From the NCBI GenBank assembly GCA_002189035.1, contig NEEC01000014.1, positions 1,614,501 to 1,678,500 on the forward strand: a DNA stretch of 64,000 nucleotides, given 5' to 3'. The stretch comes from Utricularia gibba. Its lineage: Eukaryota; Streptophyta; Magnoliopsida; Lamiales; Lentibulariaceae. A program made the position numbers and the translations under genes. Of this stretch, positions 48,600 to 64,000 are shown piece after piece. Position 1 is the stretch's first letter. Every line of letters starts with the position of its first letter. The notes under the pieces are model-generated. The model was not told the origin of the DNA. It made no database searches and saw only the letters and a program-made list of their open reading frames with translations.

Positions 48600-49713
48600 A
48601 ATGCTGCATTTTGAGCTTTATATTCCATGTTACGCATGCGTCATCCCAAGGATAAGAATTTCATAAATATCGATGATCGTTTCTTGTTCGCAGACGGAGC
48701 GTGGAAGGCATGGAATGCTGGCAAGGAGTTGACCCTTCTTTGTGATTTTCCTTCCCCGAACAGCTATATACCCAAGAATAATGGGATGGAAAGTGATCAC
48801 TGCATCATTGTCTATAGACTAAAAGCTGCTTATAGCCTAAGCATTTTCTTTAATCGTCTTGTTGGTTTTTTAATCGTGTCTTAGAAAATGCTCCATACGT
48901 AGACTGTCTTTTTGCGTATAACATTGCATCTGTGGAGAATTGTGAATCTCTCAAAGTATCCTGCTACTTCATGGTTGTTGCTGTTGTTTGATTGTTCAGA
49001 CATGAATTGGTTCTTCTCCTGGTTGAGGGAGCCACAGGTTCACTTTTGTTTCTTCGTATTATGATGAATTCCTTGGGAGTGTGCATTGTTTTACTGGAAA
49101 TTGAGCGAAGCATTAGATAAGGATGGCCAAACAAAATGGGTACCTTGAGACTATCATAATATTTGACTTCAGAAAGGTTTGGGAGAATTATATATGTCGC
49201 TGCGTTCCACCGGGCGTGTTGTGATTCTTTGAGAGAAATATTGGAGTTTTTTAATGATAATTCCGATGTAATGCCCGCTGATACAATAAGAATAAACTTT
49301 TGAAATGGCATACAGTGTCAGTGCTATCAACGTGTAATGGAAATTTTGAACCTTGATTCTGGCAAGTGTTTTTCAGATATGGTTTCTAGAACAGGTAAGG
49401 CTTGTCCCACTCCCAACATGGTGATATGATTAGTTCATGGACAACATGGTTGACCTTTTTTATCTTTACTTACATCATCAGTCCTTGTCTGTTCTGTGTT
49501 GCTAATTCGTTGATCATTGTGATTACAGATGTTGCAATCTTTTGGGTTACATCCGTATCTTATCATCCTACATTATTACGCTTATCGGTGCAACGTTCCC
49601 TTGGTGGTGGTCCGTGTGCTTCCTGAATTTCCACTTCCCTTCTCTGTGGTGATTTTCCCTTTGTGTGGTTTTCCTGAAGCCCTTCATTCCCCTTCCCCGT
49701 GATTTCACTGGAA
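48600..49713. other. intergenic spacer
   Basis: The left part should hold the 3' untranslated region of the acidic-repeat gene and the right part the promoter of YCF23. An acceptor-like GCAG near 48693 precedes a short open stretch, but I could not connect it to any gene. Confidence 0.3.
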
Positions 49714-51241
49714 ATGGCTTCTTGCAGTCTGTCGCCCCTGTTTTCACCATCCACCGCCAGCCTGAGGTCTAATCAAAATCCCCTCTTACAAACCGTCTCT
49801 CCAGTACCGAAACGAGTCCCTTGTCCAAGAAGAGTTTCATTTCTTACTAGGGCGTTGCTTTCTGCATCCAAAGATTCAGTCTTGGAAGATTTTCGCCAAA
49901 GAAGGGCTCTCAAAGTTGGTTCCCTTTAGGTTCATTATTCTGGGTTTTCTCTATCGCTTCCCTCCGCCGACACCTTATTGCTGAATTTTCATAATCATTG
50001 CAGATTATCTCTGGGTTGAACAATTTTGATAAGGATAATGTAGCTTCCGTTGTTACTGCTGCTGACAAGGTTAATATTTCGTGTTTTTGCGCCGTTTATT
50101 GGTTTATCTTCTCAACTTGCAGTCGTGAACAGGGAGGAGCAACCTGTGTGGACATTGCCTGCGAAGCGGAGCTTGTTAAGATGGCGACTACCTTAACACT
50201 TCTCCCGGTGAGCCTGAAATGTTGTGTTTACTCGTATGTTGAGGGATTATATCACATGCTGGTTTTCGTTTTCTGTCTGCAGATTTGTGTTTCTTCTGTC
50301 GACCCAGCAGCATTTCCTGCTGCTGTTGAGGCAGGAGCATCAATGGTTTGACCCTATATTACACTCTTTTTGTCTTCTGTTTCTACTCCAGGGCCATAAA
50401 GTAGGATCTTCTTGATTTCTCAGATTGAGATTGGAAACTATGATTCTTTTTATGAGCTGGGAGTGTTCTTCTCGCCTGAACAAGTACGAATGTCTGCAAA
50501 CTAGAATATCCTCTTCTGTTTCTCTGTTTGGCTTGCACAAATCTTATGAATGATGGCATTTTCCTTTCATGTTTCTGCTATCAGATCCTCAGTCTAACAA
50601 AGGAAACTAAAAGAATTCTTCCAAATATCGTGCTCTCAGTGACCGTTCCTCATACACTGAGCCTCCCAGATCAGGTTTCAATCCTGCACAGGGTCCATCA
50701 TTCGTCTCTGTACTTGAACATGAATAACTCCTCCTGCAGGTCAAGCTAGCAGAACAGCTAGAACAAGAGGGAGCGGATATTATTCAAACAGAAGGTGGGA
50801 AATACTCTAATCCATCAAAGGCTGGCGTTCTCGGTTTGATTGAAAAGGTAAGCTTTCCGCCACATTCACCATTTTTCTTCTTCTACAGCTCCTGAAAACT
50901 CCCCTCATCACTGAAACCTCAGGCATCACCCACACTCGCAGCTGCATATTCCATCTCACGTGCAGTTAGAATACCAGTTATGTGCTCATCAGGCCTCAGC
51001 TCTGTTACTGCACCAATGGCCATTTCTGCAGGAGCTTCCGGCATAGTAAGTGACAGAGGAAATTGTAGTGGCCGTGTTCTTTTGCACCACCTTCTCAGTC
51101 CTGGTTCTGTGTGTTCTTCAGGGTGTGGGTTCTGCAGTGAACAAGCTGAACGATGTTGTGGCGATGATTGCAGAGGTGGCAACCATAGCTGAGGCCATGA
51201 AGCTATACAATGGGGAGAGGAGCAGCGTTATTACCATGTGA
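49714..51241 (+). CDS. YCF23: YCF23-like (DUF561) plastid-targeted TIM-barrel protein
   Basis: This is the nuclear homologue of the algal plastid-encoded ycf23 protein, whose function is not established. Nine small exons join in phase to 301 residues: 49714-49914, 50004-50069, 50133-50207, 50283-50345, 50424-50483, 50585-50674, 50740-50847, 50923-51045 and 51122-51241. Exon 1 is a Ser/Pro/Arg-rich transit peptide (MASCSLSPLFSPSTASLRSN). The conserved barrel follows: IISGLNNFDKDNVASVVTAA, GGATCVDIACEAELVKMAT, ICVSSVDPAAFPAAVEAGAS, IEIGNYDSFYELG, LSVTVPHTLSLPDQ, EGADIIQTEGG, ASPTLAAAYSISRAVRIPVM, CSSGLSSVTAPMAISAGASG and GVGSAVNKLNDVVAM. The repeated strand-end Asp, Glu and Gly residues suggest a phosphate-binding barrel. 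That is inference from the pattern. Confidence 0.93.
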
Positions 51242-51244
51242 CCT

Positions 51245-51710
51245 CTTCCATGACTAGTTTTGCAGCTGCGGTCCCACGCCGAAAGACTCTTCTGCCCTTC
51301 CAGTTTACATCTATGTTTTAATGCACTAATATGCCGATAAAAATTTATTATTTATAATTTTTTTAAACCATAAACCCTAAAAAATTTTCATTCTTTTTTA
51401 AAATAAATTATGGGTTGTTTTTTTTAAAAAAAATAATAAGAAAATTATCTAAAACAATTTTTTTAAAAAAAAATGTTCGCGTTATGAAGTGGGTGGGCAA
51501 TGGGCCGGGAGTAGCCATTGACAGGCAGTACCAACGGTGTGTTGTGGGCTGGATCCTCACAGCCCGTTTAAATGCCTGGCATTTGGGGTCTCCTTCTACC
51601 GCCAAAATGCACTAGCGTTCGTTGAGTTTCCCGCCAAATTAACAGTGTATTTGTGCTTCTTTTTCTTTCTGTACACGCCGGAGGTCCAGTTTGGAGCCGA
51701 CGGAATTGCG
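51245..51710. other. short intergenic spacer with homopolymer runs
   Basis: Only 470 bp separate the YCF23 stop and the MCM3 start. The stretch 51340-51475 is T/A-rich with several runs of 8-10 T or A. The MCM3 promoter must lie in the right part. Confidence 0.4.
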
Positions 51711-55430
<3,720 letters not shown>

Positions 55431-55434
55431 TGGG

Positions 55435-56043
55435 TACGCCTTTCCATGCCCAAAATCAAGCAAAAAATTATCTTAGTTTGTAGAAACCCTAATTTCATGC
55501 CCTCTAGGGACGCCATCATCGTGTCATACTGAAACTGTATCAAGCCTTCTCTTGTGTAGATCACGTCATGAAAATTGGGTTATGTTTTGTTTTGTTTTTC
55601 GAAAATTGTTTTTTGAGAAATATTTTTAATTTAATACAAATTGGATTGTTGCATCTTCTTAAAAATAATAAAAACAAAATTTTTGTTTTTGAAATGATTT
55701 TTTAAAAATATAAACTATTCTCTTTGGAATTAATACCAAGAAAAATAGTCCGACCAAACCATGCACGGGTTTGTGTTGTTGTACCTTGGGCCTCAGGCCC
55801 ATCCATGCCTAACTTCGGATCTTCAATCTCGCCGTCGGCCTCAAGTCGTCAACGTGTTGTCTCGTAGTTTCTGACTTGCCGTTAGTTTTGAAGTTAACGG
55901 CAGCCTCCAGTTTTCCGCTGAATCCCCTCTTTTTCTACCGTCAATCGCCGCCTGTTTTGCTCCAGCAGACTTCTGTTTTTCACCGGAATTAGCTCAAGTT
56001 TTCCGCAGAAATGCTCTTTTGATTCGGGGAAATTGCGTGGGAA
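55435..56043. other. spacer between MCM3 and ERO1 with site II words
   Basis: The first part is MCM3 3' flank and is A/T-rich. At about 55787-55802 TTGGGCC and AGGCCCA words occur 240 bp upstream of the ERO1 start, in the pattern of TCP-bound site II elements. No gene is present. Confidence 0.35.
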
Positions 56044-58248
56044 ATGGCGCAATTGGAAAAAGAGAAAATGAGGCGTGTCAATCCTTGGACCTGGGGCGTC
56101 CTTGGTGCCGCTATTGTTCTTCTTCTTGGTGTTGTGTACGCACATAGGCGTTCGAGTGTGGATTCTTTGATTCATCGCATTCAGAGTTGCAAGTGCCGAC
56201 AGGTTTGGTTATGAATAGGAGATTTACTTATTCTTGTTTCCTGTAAATCTTTCTTGTGCATGTATCTAAAGTGTATATGTAGGAGGGATTTGAATACAGT
56301 GGAGTTGTGGAAGATTGCTGTTGCGATTATGCGACGGTAAATCGCATAAATTCGGAGGTTCTGCATCCAGCTCTTCAGCAGCTAGTCACACATCCATTTT
56401 TCCGGTATTTTAAGGTATGATAAGGTTTAGGCCTCATGTTTGTTTGAGATTGATGTTGCCATGCATCCATTCTCATAATAAGGAACTTTTGGTTTTAGGT
56501 TAAATTATACTGCGATTGCCCTTTCTGGCGGGATGATGGTTTGTGCTTCTTGAGAGGTTGCAGTGTCTGCGAATGCCCAGAGAATGAGTTTCCAGAAACA
56601 TTTAAGAAACCTTCTGGAATTGGGATATCGCCAGATGATCCCATATGCCAGGGCGGAGCTCCTGAGGCTGCTTTGGATCGTACTATCGATGCAAAGGCTT
56701 TTAAAGGATGGATTGATGTGGATAATCCATGGACAGCTGACGATGAGAGAGATCACGGTAATTATTACCTATATCGTGGAGAAAGTTCATTTTAAATATG
56801 CAAAGATGCACATTTTCTGGTACACTCAAAATTTCCCCCACATTTTTATTCCTTTCGCTTCCTTAGTATCCTCTGCTTGATATCCTTGTTTGATGTGCCA
56901 ACTTTCTGTCGTAAGATTTTGAAATCTATTTTTGCAGCCGAGATGGTGTATGTTAACCTGCAGCTTAATCCTGAAAGATATACGGGATATACCGGTGCAT
57001 CAACTAAGAGAATATGGGATGCTGTTTACTTGGATAACTGCCCAATTTGTGAGTCCTTCAACTCCAGGCAGCTGTCATGGCTAGTTCTATATATTTTTCT
57101 TTCTTCTTGGAACTTTTCATTATGATCATTCATTTGGTTTTAGATTCTTCAGAAGAGTGCCAGGAAAAAAGAATATTTTACAAGTTGATCTCTGGTCTTC
57201 ACTCCTCCATCTCGGTTCACGTTGCTGCTGATTACCTGCTAGATGAGAAAACAAACACTGTACGGTCTCAATTTCATGCCTAGCTTATCTTTAAGCTAAT
57301 GCCTGCCAGCATAATGTCTTTTTTTTGGTTTCACTAGTGCTTTACAAATATGGTTTTTAGTTTCATCTGCTGCATTCAATTAACATTTCAGAATCTATCT
57401 TTACTGTAAATCATATCTTGCCTCTTGCAGTGGGGCCCGAATCTATCCTTACTGTATTATCGTGTCTTGGGATATCCAGCCCGTGTCAGCAACTTATACT
57501 TCACGTATCTTTTTGTTCTTCGATCAGTAATGAAGGTAAGCGGCCTTCTTTTTTTTTTTTTTTTCCCGTGTTGCTATTTCTCTTCATGATTGTTCTTTCT
57601 ACTTGGATATATGCTAGGCTTCAGATTTTTTAGAGCAAGCTGACTATGATACCGGCAATCAATTGGAGGATCAGGACACAGAGCTTTTGATTAAGAAGCT
57701 GCTTCATGATCACGAACTGCAAGCCTCATGCCCAAAACCATTCGATGAAGGTAAACTCTGGAAAGGCCAAAATGGACCAGAACTGATGAAGCAAACCCAA
57801 CTCCAGTTTAGAAACATAAGGTTTGTACTTCATTTTACCCGCACACTGTGCTACTTTAGCTCACTAACATACCCATTATACCGGGGCTGTCTCAGTGCTC
57901 TAATGGATTGCGTGGGATGCGAAAAGTGTCGTCTCTGGGGAAAGCTTCAGGTTCTAGGTCTCGGAACAGCAATGAAAGTGCTGTTCTCTCTAGATGGGCA
58001 TGAATCATCACCTCAGCACGTAAGTTCTTGATCATCAATCCTTTTTATCACCCAAGATGACTTCAGCACTCTCTCATCACTCTCTATTGTGCTGTAATGA
58101 AACCCCACAGCTTCAACTTCAGCGGAATGAAGTTATCGCGTTGATGAATTTGCTCAACCGTCTCTCTGAATCCATCCAGTATGTTCATGAGCTGGGACCT
58201 TCTGCTCACGCCAAGTTTGGGGGTACGCTTGGTGCTTTGCCCCTGTGA
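56044..58248 (+). CDS. ERO1: endoplasmic reticulum oxidoreductin ERO1
   Basis: ERO1 is the FAD-dependent thiol oxidase that reoxidises protein disulfide isomerase in the ER. Nine exons join in phase to 448 residues: 56044-56202, 56283-56414, 56499-56757, 56938-57048, 57144-57259, 57431-57535, 57618-57820, 57896-58019 and 58111-58248. A short cytosolic head precedes one membrane anchor ([18 protein letters not shown]). The luminal domain begins with [17 protein letters not shown]. The shuttle cysteine pair lies in [19 protein letters not shown] (CxxxxC), and the FAD-proximal CxxCxxC is in [18 protein letters not shown]. Other landmarks are [46 protein letters not shown] and [12 protein letters not shown]. 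The length is close to the Arabidopsis enzymes. A long poly-T tract lies in intron 6, and the C-terminus is short. Confidence 0.95.
57548..57564. repeat. poly-T tract in ERO1 intron 6
   Basis: A run of about 16-17 T lies downstream of the exon 6 donor. It is in the intron and has no coding effect. Confidence 0.8.
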
Positions 58249-58504
58249 TGCCGCCATACGGACCAATAGGAAAATTGTGCTTCAGAATAACCTAATAAAG
58301 CTTTTTGTCTATGTATACAACAATATATTGTATAACCTAATTAAAAAATATATTGGCCATCCGTACACTCTCTTTCATATACTAATTAAAAAATTCACTG
58401 GTTGATTAATTTTTTAATATACTATCTAATATATTGCCAGATTTCTAATTCATCTTAATATATTACATACTGTAAATAAATTAATTAATATTTTTAAAAT
58501 TAAT

Positions 58505-58633
58505 TACCAGGCCGAAGATGGGCCCCATGGGCTAGGCCCAATGGGGGCTAGAAGGGTACACGGGTTTGACCCACCCAGTTAATCATGACCCAGTTGTGTA
58601 CGGTCGGGTCCGACCCAGAAATCATAAACCCTA
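58505..58633 (+). promoter_or_regulatory. site II and telo-box cluster in the OLA1 promoter
   Basis: TGGGCC, TGGGCT and GGCCCA words cluster at about 58519-58542. AAACCCTA, a telo-box, follows at 58626-58633. This is 110-240 bp upstream of the OLA1 ATG. The pairing of site II elements with a telo-box is known from plant ribosomal-protein and other growth genes, so the layout suits a translation-linked ATPase. Binding is not shown by sequence alone. Confidence 0.45.
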
Positions 58634-58742
58634 CAGACTATACATCAGCTGGATGGAGGTGGATTGTTGCACTTGCAGCACACAGGGGATATTCTTTTAA
58701 TTGCTGAGAGGGAGATTGGTAGTGAAGTGGGAAAGAGTGGAG

Positions 58743-61682
58743 ATGCCTCCGAAAGCAGGGAAATCGAAGGAAGCTCCTGCGGAGAGGCCAATTCTTGGTC
58801 GATTTTCTTCTCATTTGAAAATTGGAATTGTGGGTACCAATTGCTTATTTGTGTAGCTTCTTTGACAGTACTTCTCGCACGGCCGGTGTTTTATCCTTTT
58901 TCCTGATTTTTTGGTCCTGTTGCCCAGTAAATCGTCAGCTTCGTCGGTGTTGGGTTCTTGTTTGGAGCATCGGATGACGTCTTTATACTACGGTTTATAA
59001 ATTGGTTTCAGGTTGGTTTGCCTAATGTAGGAAAGTCCACCCTTTTCAACACACTCACGAAGTTGTCTATCCCGGCTGAAAACTTCCCGTTCTGCACTAT
59101 TGAACCCAACGAAGCTAGGGTTAATGTGCCTGATGAGCGATTCGAATGGCTGTGTCAACTATACAAACCAAAAAGCGAGGTTCTTCCACTTTTTGATTTA
59201 GATATTGCTTGCTGATCATGCTCAGAAAATCTATTCTGCTATAAATAGTGCTTTCTTTGCTTAAGCACAGGTATCAGCTTTCTTAGAAATTCATGATATT
59301 GCTGGGCTGGTTCGTGGTGCTCATGAAGGTCAAGGCCTGGGGAACAATTTTTTATCGCATATTCGGGCTGTTGATGGCATTTTTCATGTTATTCGTAAGT
59401 CGTTCTTTTGTTGTCATTATTTTTTCCTCCTGTAATTTAAGAGTTTGATGTCATGAATCTAGGTTGCGAGTCATTCTTGTGTTGGAACCTTTCGCCTATG
59501 TAGGTGCGTTTGAAGATACCAGCATTGTTCACGTTGATGATACTGTAGATCCTGTGAGAGATTTAGAGACCATCTGTGCAGAACTACGTTTGAAGGTGTG
59601 ACAAACGGATTTTTCACTTGGTATAGCTATCTATGCCTTGTACAAAAGAGGCGGAAATGGTGCCACATCTCTCATTTGAAATGTCGAGTGCTGTTATAGT
59701 TTTTGGATTCCGATGAGGAATGGGGTTTTCTTGAGTTCTAATGTAATATGAATATGCAATATTAGGATCTAGAGTTCATGGAGAGGAGGATTGAAGATCT
59801 TGAAAAGAGCATGAAGAGGAGCAATGATAAGCAACTAAAAATTGAGCATGAGCTCTGTGTTCGGGTTTGTGTTTTAAATTTTCATTTTATAAGCTAGAAT
59901 TGGGAAACCAAATTGATTCTCCGTCTTTTCACAGTGTTTTCATCTTATGGTGGTTGTGCATCTGATGCATTTTGGTATTTATTATAATCATTCTAAAGGT
60001 AAAAGGATCTCTAGAGGAGGGTAAAGATGTTCGCTTGGTTGATTGGAAAGCTGCGGATGTTGAAATCTTGAATACTTTCCAGTTGCTAACAGCGAAGCCT
60101 GTTGTTTACTTGGTGAGTTGAAAATTATGAACACATATAGGAATCGGTAGAAAATTCATATTAGTAGCACGTATTTTATATTTTGTTGAAAATTCATGAG
60201 AACCTAGACACTATATGTATGATTATTTTCTTACTAAATTTTCATTCTAATTTCTGTATTTTCTACAGGTAAACATGAATGAAAAAGATTATCAAAGAAA
60301 AAAGAACAAGTTTCTTCCAAAGATCCATGCTTGGTACTTTTCAGTAATATGCAAATGCTGTCTTTATTATCCTTTGGTTTGGGACCTATGAAGCCATATT
60401 CTGATGCATAGTTTAGTGTTACTGAGAACTATTATCACATTATGTTACCCAGTGGCCCAATGATGTTACTGAATATTTTCCTTCAGCAGTTTTTTGATCG
60501 AGTACTTGTAGATGCTTTGTTCATCTTATCCCTTTTTTATTTTTCAGGGTTCAGGAGCATGGTGGTGAAACTATAATTCCTGTCAGCTGCGCTTTGGAGT
60601 CCAAACTCGCTGATATGTCTCCAGATGAAGTTGCAAAATACTGTGAGGAAAACCAAGTTCAAAGGTTTGATTCACGATAATATGCTTTGAGTAACATAGG
60701 TTGCAACTATGATGTTCCTGAATGGAACAGCTGTCCTTTAAGATGTGACTTTGCGATGAACACATTAATGCACACGAAGTATCCAATACATGTGATGCGT
60801 CGAGTGCTTCTGAAAGAGGAAATAAAGTTTTTTGTCGCCTTCTGAGTGCTTCGTTACTGAACTGAAGTTACGTCTGGCTGTTTTCAAGCTGGATAGCCAC
60901 TTGGTGAGAATTGAAATTGTTGGGTGGGATTTGAAATGTCCCAAGACATGAGGTGGTTATATTAGTGTAGCGGCTGTTTGTGCTGTTCTGCGCACCTTGT
61001 ATCTGTCTGTTTGTAGGTGGTTGTTTTCTTCTTTTCAGCTCCAGCTTCCATCATGTCCATTCTTTACAAAAATCTGCATTCAGATATTTTAGTCCATCAG
61101 TAACTAATCATGAACGACATCTGTCTGTGTTGCACTGCAGCGTCCTTCCAAAGGTTATAAAGACTGGATTCTCTGCTATCAATCTGATATACTTCTTCAC
61201 TGCTGGTCCAGATGAGGTATCCTGATTGTTTCCGTGCTACCAGTCAATTAAGCCAAGGATTCCATAAACCACCATGATTTGCTTGCAGGTGAAGTGCTGG
61301 CAAATTCGTCGGCAAAGCAAGGCACCTCAAGCAGCTGGAACTATCCATACTGATTTCGAGAAAGGTTTCATTTGCGCTGAGGTACTTGCATGCCTTTCAA
61401 CTGTTTTCGACATCCAAACGTGCCTTGGTGTTTTCATCCCTCTTTCGATCTTTATAGGTTATGAAGTTCGAAGATCTAAAGGAACTCGGAAGTGAATCTG
61501 CGGTGAAGGTAAGTCTATCCTACACACACTAGCACCGTTCATATATAAAAAGAGTGATTGTAAACAGCTCAACTGCTATTCAGGCATCTGGGAAGTATCG
61601 GCAGGAGGGCAAGACCTATGTTGTCGCAGATGGAGATATCATCTTCTTCAAGTTCAATGTTTCAGGTGGTGGGAGGAAGTAA
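58743..61682 (+). CDS. OLA1: Obg-like ATPase 1 (OLA1/YchF)
   Basis: OLA1 is a conserved P-loop ATPase of the Obg/TRAFAC class that associates with ribosomes and, in plants, modulates stress responses. Twelve exons join in phase to 394 residues, the length of the Arabidopsis protein. They are 58743-58829, 59012-59179, 59271-59394, 59504-59595, 59766-59864, 59999-60112, 60269-60333, 60548-60664, 61141-61216, 61289-61381, 61458-61508 and 61584-61682. G1 reads [15 protein letters not shown]3 reads [17 protein letters not shown], and the base-recognition motif is NMNEKD instead of NKxD, the hallmark of ATP preference. A coiled-coil insert follows ([19 protein letters not shown]). The C-terminal TGS domain has [37 protein letters not shown] and [15 protein letters not shown]. 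Confidence 0.96.
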
Positions 61683-61689
61683 TGGGGAC

Positions 61690-61983
61690 CTTCTTCATTT
61701 TCTTTTTGTGTGTGTACTTGGTTATAGTTATTGAACTCATGAGCGCGCATGTGTTTTGTCCGGAATCACATTGCGGTATCTTGATCATTGAAATGGTATC
61801 TGCTGCACTAAGACTGATCCAGGGAATGAATGAGTTGATAGTCATATTCTGATTTAAATGTCAACAATCTGACCCAATCCTCAAATGAACAAGAAAAGGA
61901 GTGTGATGGCACAAACCCCATCAAGATTATTGTACCAGATGTATGACACTGCATCACGGCTGCGCAGGCATAGAAAAGATCCA
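61690..61983. other. tail-to-tail spacer
   Basis: About 300 bp separate the stop codons of OLA1 (+) and the PRELI gene (-), so their 3' untranslated regions probably abut or overlap. No other feature is seen. Confidence 0.45.
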
Positions 61984-62541
61984 TCAGACTGATAGACCAC
62001 AGGATTCGGCCTCGAGATACTTGCAGATCCTCTCCATAACCTCTCTGCCTTTGGAGCTGTTCTGTTGGAACCTGTCGGCACATGAGCGCTCTATCTTGCC
62101 AGCCATTGATGCCAAGCTTGATAGAGGTTTTATCCTTATTCTCGTCTCCTGCCTACACAGCGTCCATCCTTCAGGATTATCGGGATGGGGGTCGTACCTC
62201 ATCTTTTCTTCCACTTCAACGAACTTATCAAGACTGACATTTCGGGTGGTGAGTTCCATGCTGCGAGATTTAGCATCAACGGCAGTTGATTCCACACAAT
62301 GGCACATATCCTGCCCAATTATTTTTCGGACAATCCATGGCCCTGGAACATGAATAGTTACACCCCTGGTTATGTACAATTTGCCGGAACTAGGCTCAAC
62401 CTTGTGATTCAAAGTATCAACCTCAAGGATATGAGAAAGAATCTTTTTGTTTTCTGGATCTGTATACTTTCGCCATGATGCAGCAGTCACTCTTTCCCAT
62501 GGGTGTTTGTATGTGTGTTCCTGGGAGTATGCCCTCACCAT
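61984..62541 (-). CDS. PRELI/MSF1-domain mitochondrial lipid-transfer protein
   Basis: This 185-residue protein belongs to the PRELI/Ups1/SLMO family, which carries phosphatidic acid or related lipids across the mitochondrial intermembrane space. The coding sequence is one exon. It begins MVRAYSQEHTYKHPWERVTA and continues with ASWRKYTDPENKKILSHILE, GPWIVRKIIGQDMCHCVEST, SRSMELTTRNVSLDKFVEVE, RYDPHPDNPEGWTLCRQET and REVMERICKYLEAES, a complete single-domain layout. A CAG acceptor stands directly before the base preceding the ATG, and a CGG|GTGAGT donor at 63273/63272 fits a 730-bp intron in the 5' leader (62543-63272). The upstream frame to 62583 lies across this acceptor and is not coding. 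Family members usually need no classical presequence, and none is seen here. Confidence 0.93.
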   Translation of the reverse strand: MVRAYSQEHTYKHPWERVTAASWRKYTDPENKKILSHILEVDTLNHKVEPSSGKLYITRGVTIHVPGPWIVRKIIGQDMCHCVESTAVDAKSRSMELTTRNVSLDKFVEVEEKMRYDPHPDNPEGWTLCRQETRIRIKPLSSLASMAGKIERSCADRFQQNSSKGREVMERICKYLEAESCGLSV

Positions 62542-62542
62542 C

Positions 62543-63272
62543 CTGCATTTTGAGTTTCGAGCATTTAGATAAACGAACGCCAAGCAAGGAGACTATCATG
62601 GAAGTGTAGAGACAAAAAGGTAGTTCTTTATGCAAAGCGAAGAATAGAGGGGACAAGAAAATGCAAAAAAAGCACGACTAATTATGACATAGAGAAGCTT
62701 GGTGCCGTATCAGAATGGCATCTGCAGTGGTTTGCTTAAGCTCCCAAATATGTGTTTTTTTTTCTATCGTGATCACGAAATAGCCAAAAAAAAACAGATG
62801 GTTCGTTTCTCCAACCATTACATAACACAGAAAAGGGGCATGAAGCTCGAGCAAGCCAGAATACAGCATAAAATAATTTAAATGCATTGGCTACTTAACA
62901 CAAGCAAAAATGCACGCATCAGAGTTTCTGGACAAGAAAACAATATGGACCATGCTACATCAATATCATCGATTTTGCACGAGTAACTACAAACACATTC
63001 ATGCTAGCAATAACAAGTAAAAATGCAAGCCAAGAACCGCAAGAAGTTGTTTTGGATGATTCTTCTTAATACCTTTGCATAGAAGAAACTCTAGTAAAAT
63101 TTCAATCAAAAGCAAGAAACCAAGACAAAAAAGGATCCGTGTTGAGATGATGAAGGGGAAAACAAAACACATACAATTGTCAATACCCAAACATCAAGAA
63201 ATCAAGCTTATGAGCTCATCAGAACCAAAATCAAGCTTCGAAATCAAAAATCGAGGAGCGGAAGAAACTCAC
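62543..63272 (-). other. predicted 5' leader intron of the PRELI gene
   Basis: On the minus strand a strong donor (CGG|GTGAGT) at 63272 and an acceptor (ATGCAG|G) at 62543 bound a 730-bp interval without coding signal. The leader exon would lie at about 63273-63310, next to an AACCCTA telo-box-like word near 63308. The assignment rests on splice consensus only. Confidence 0.5.
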
Positions 63273-63319
63273 CCGTGCAAGCACAGAGGACTCGACAGCC
63301 AATCTGGCGAACCCTAAGT

Positions 63320-64000
63320 CCCGTCGTGGAGGACGGAGGGGAAAAACCACCGGCAAAGGGTTTTTAGGGCATTTCCGTCTTTTCCTTCCCCCCCAAAATG
63401 ACCAAAATGGGTTTCCCTGACAGTCGTCTTCTTGCCGTTGAAATTCAGTAGACATTACTAACCATTTCATTTCTTAAATCCCAACTACCAAATAAAACGA
63501 TTTCCCCCAATTTAAAAATAAATTCAAATCCCCCAAATTAAGTGGAGTGTCTGCATTTAAAACAACCATTGCAAATTTGCAAATTATGGAAGTTTCCCAT
63601 AAGAATACCATTATTATTTCTGTAATAATCTATTCCCTACCCAAACATGGAAAACATTTTTTAATTGCTTTTTTTAAGAAAAGGGGAGATGATTAATTGC
63701 CCATTTGAAGTAGGCAGATGAGGGAATTAAATGAGTGGTAGTGGGTGTGAAATCAGGGAGGTGTGACTACTTGTATTGTACCTATGGACCAGTCCAGTCC
63801 AGTGCATGTGACACTTGTTATTCTTCCTCCCCATTAAGCGCACCCAACACACACAAGATAAATGAACTATTGCATTATACACCTGACCCTCCACCCCAAC
63901 TTATTCACCTCTACCCTACTCCCCCACCACCCTACCAGCAACACAACCCTCCATCTTAGCCCTAAAAATTATGAGATGATTTACAAATCCAACTATCTTG
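63320..64000. other. right-edge stretch without a recognisable gene
   Basis: The first part should include the PRELI promoter. The rest is mixed with AT-rich blocks and a C-rich segment near 63880-63960. I see no supported gene. Confidence 0.35.

Overview
The window is nuclear DNA of a flowering plant. Coding sequence is split by many short introns with GT/AG borders. Intergenic DNA is strongly AT-rich. Families found only in land plants or angiosperms are present: KNOX, EPFL, phytosulfokine, S40, SOFL, DUF620 and plastid PSRP6. I cannot name the species. Many long open frames here begin at TTG or similar codons, so I chose starts by first in-frame ATG and by family N-termini.

Layout. 0-6 kb: a decayed cellulose-synthase-like C pseudogene (-) and a complete class I KNOX gene of the BREVIPEDICELLUS/KNAT1 type (-). 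10.7-12.6 kb: an EPFL2-like secreted peptide gene (+) and plastid ribosomal protein PSRP6 (+). 15.9-18.9 kb: an RLK7/IKU2-type LRR receptor kinase (-). 22.3-25.4 kb: a ten-exon AAE14-type o-succinylbenzoate-CoA ligase (+) and an unusual phytosulfokine precursor (+). 27.3 kb: a SOB-FIVE-LIKE gene (-). 31-35 kb: a DUF7950 gene (+, two apparent frameshifts), a U-box/ARM pseudogene (+) and a ZAT10-like C2H2 repressor (+). 36.7-44.6 kb: an ACBP3-like acyl-CoA-binding protein (+), a DUF620 gene (-), an NRAMP transporter with an altered metal-site motif (-) and an S40 senescence regulator (+). 46.9-62.5 kb: a compact housekeeping block holding an acidic repeat protein, YCF23, MCM3, ERO1 and OLA1 (all +), then a PRELI-domain gene (-) tail-to-tail with OLA1.

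The genes do not form a pathway; this is ordinary plant gene-space. Several do touch shared themes: peptide signalling (EPFL2, PSK, and a receptor of the RLK7 class), meristem and development (KNOX, SOFL), and basic organelle or cell-cycle functions (PSRP6, YCF23, AAE14, ERO1, PRELI, MCM3).

Main points for a second look: an NRAMP whose TM6 motif reads TPYN instead of MPHN; a phytosulfokine precursor without the usual cysteine/RR region; an EPFL2 peptide with an odd number of cysteines; three in-frame 114-bp repeats in an unknown acidic protein; two clear pseudogenes; and six single-base losses, all in runs of four or five C or G across three otherwise intact genes, which looks like consensus error rather than gene decay. 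I saw no undescribed multi-gene system.
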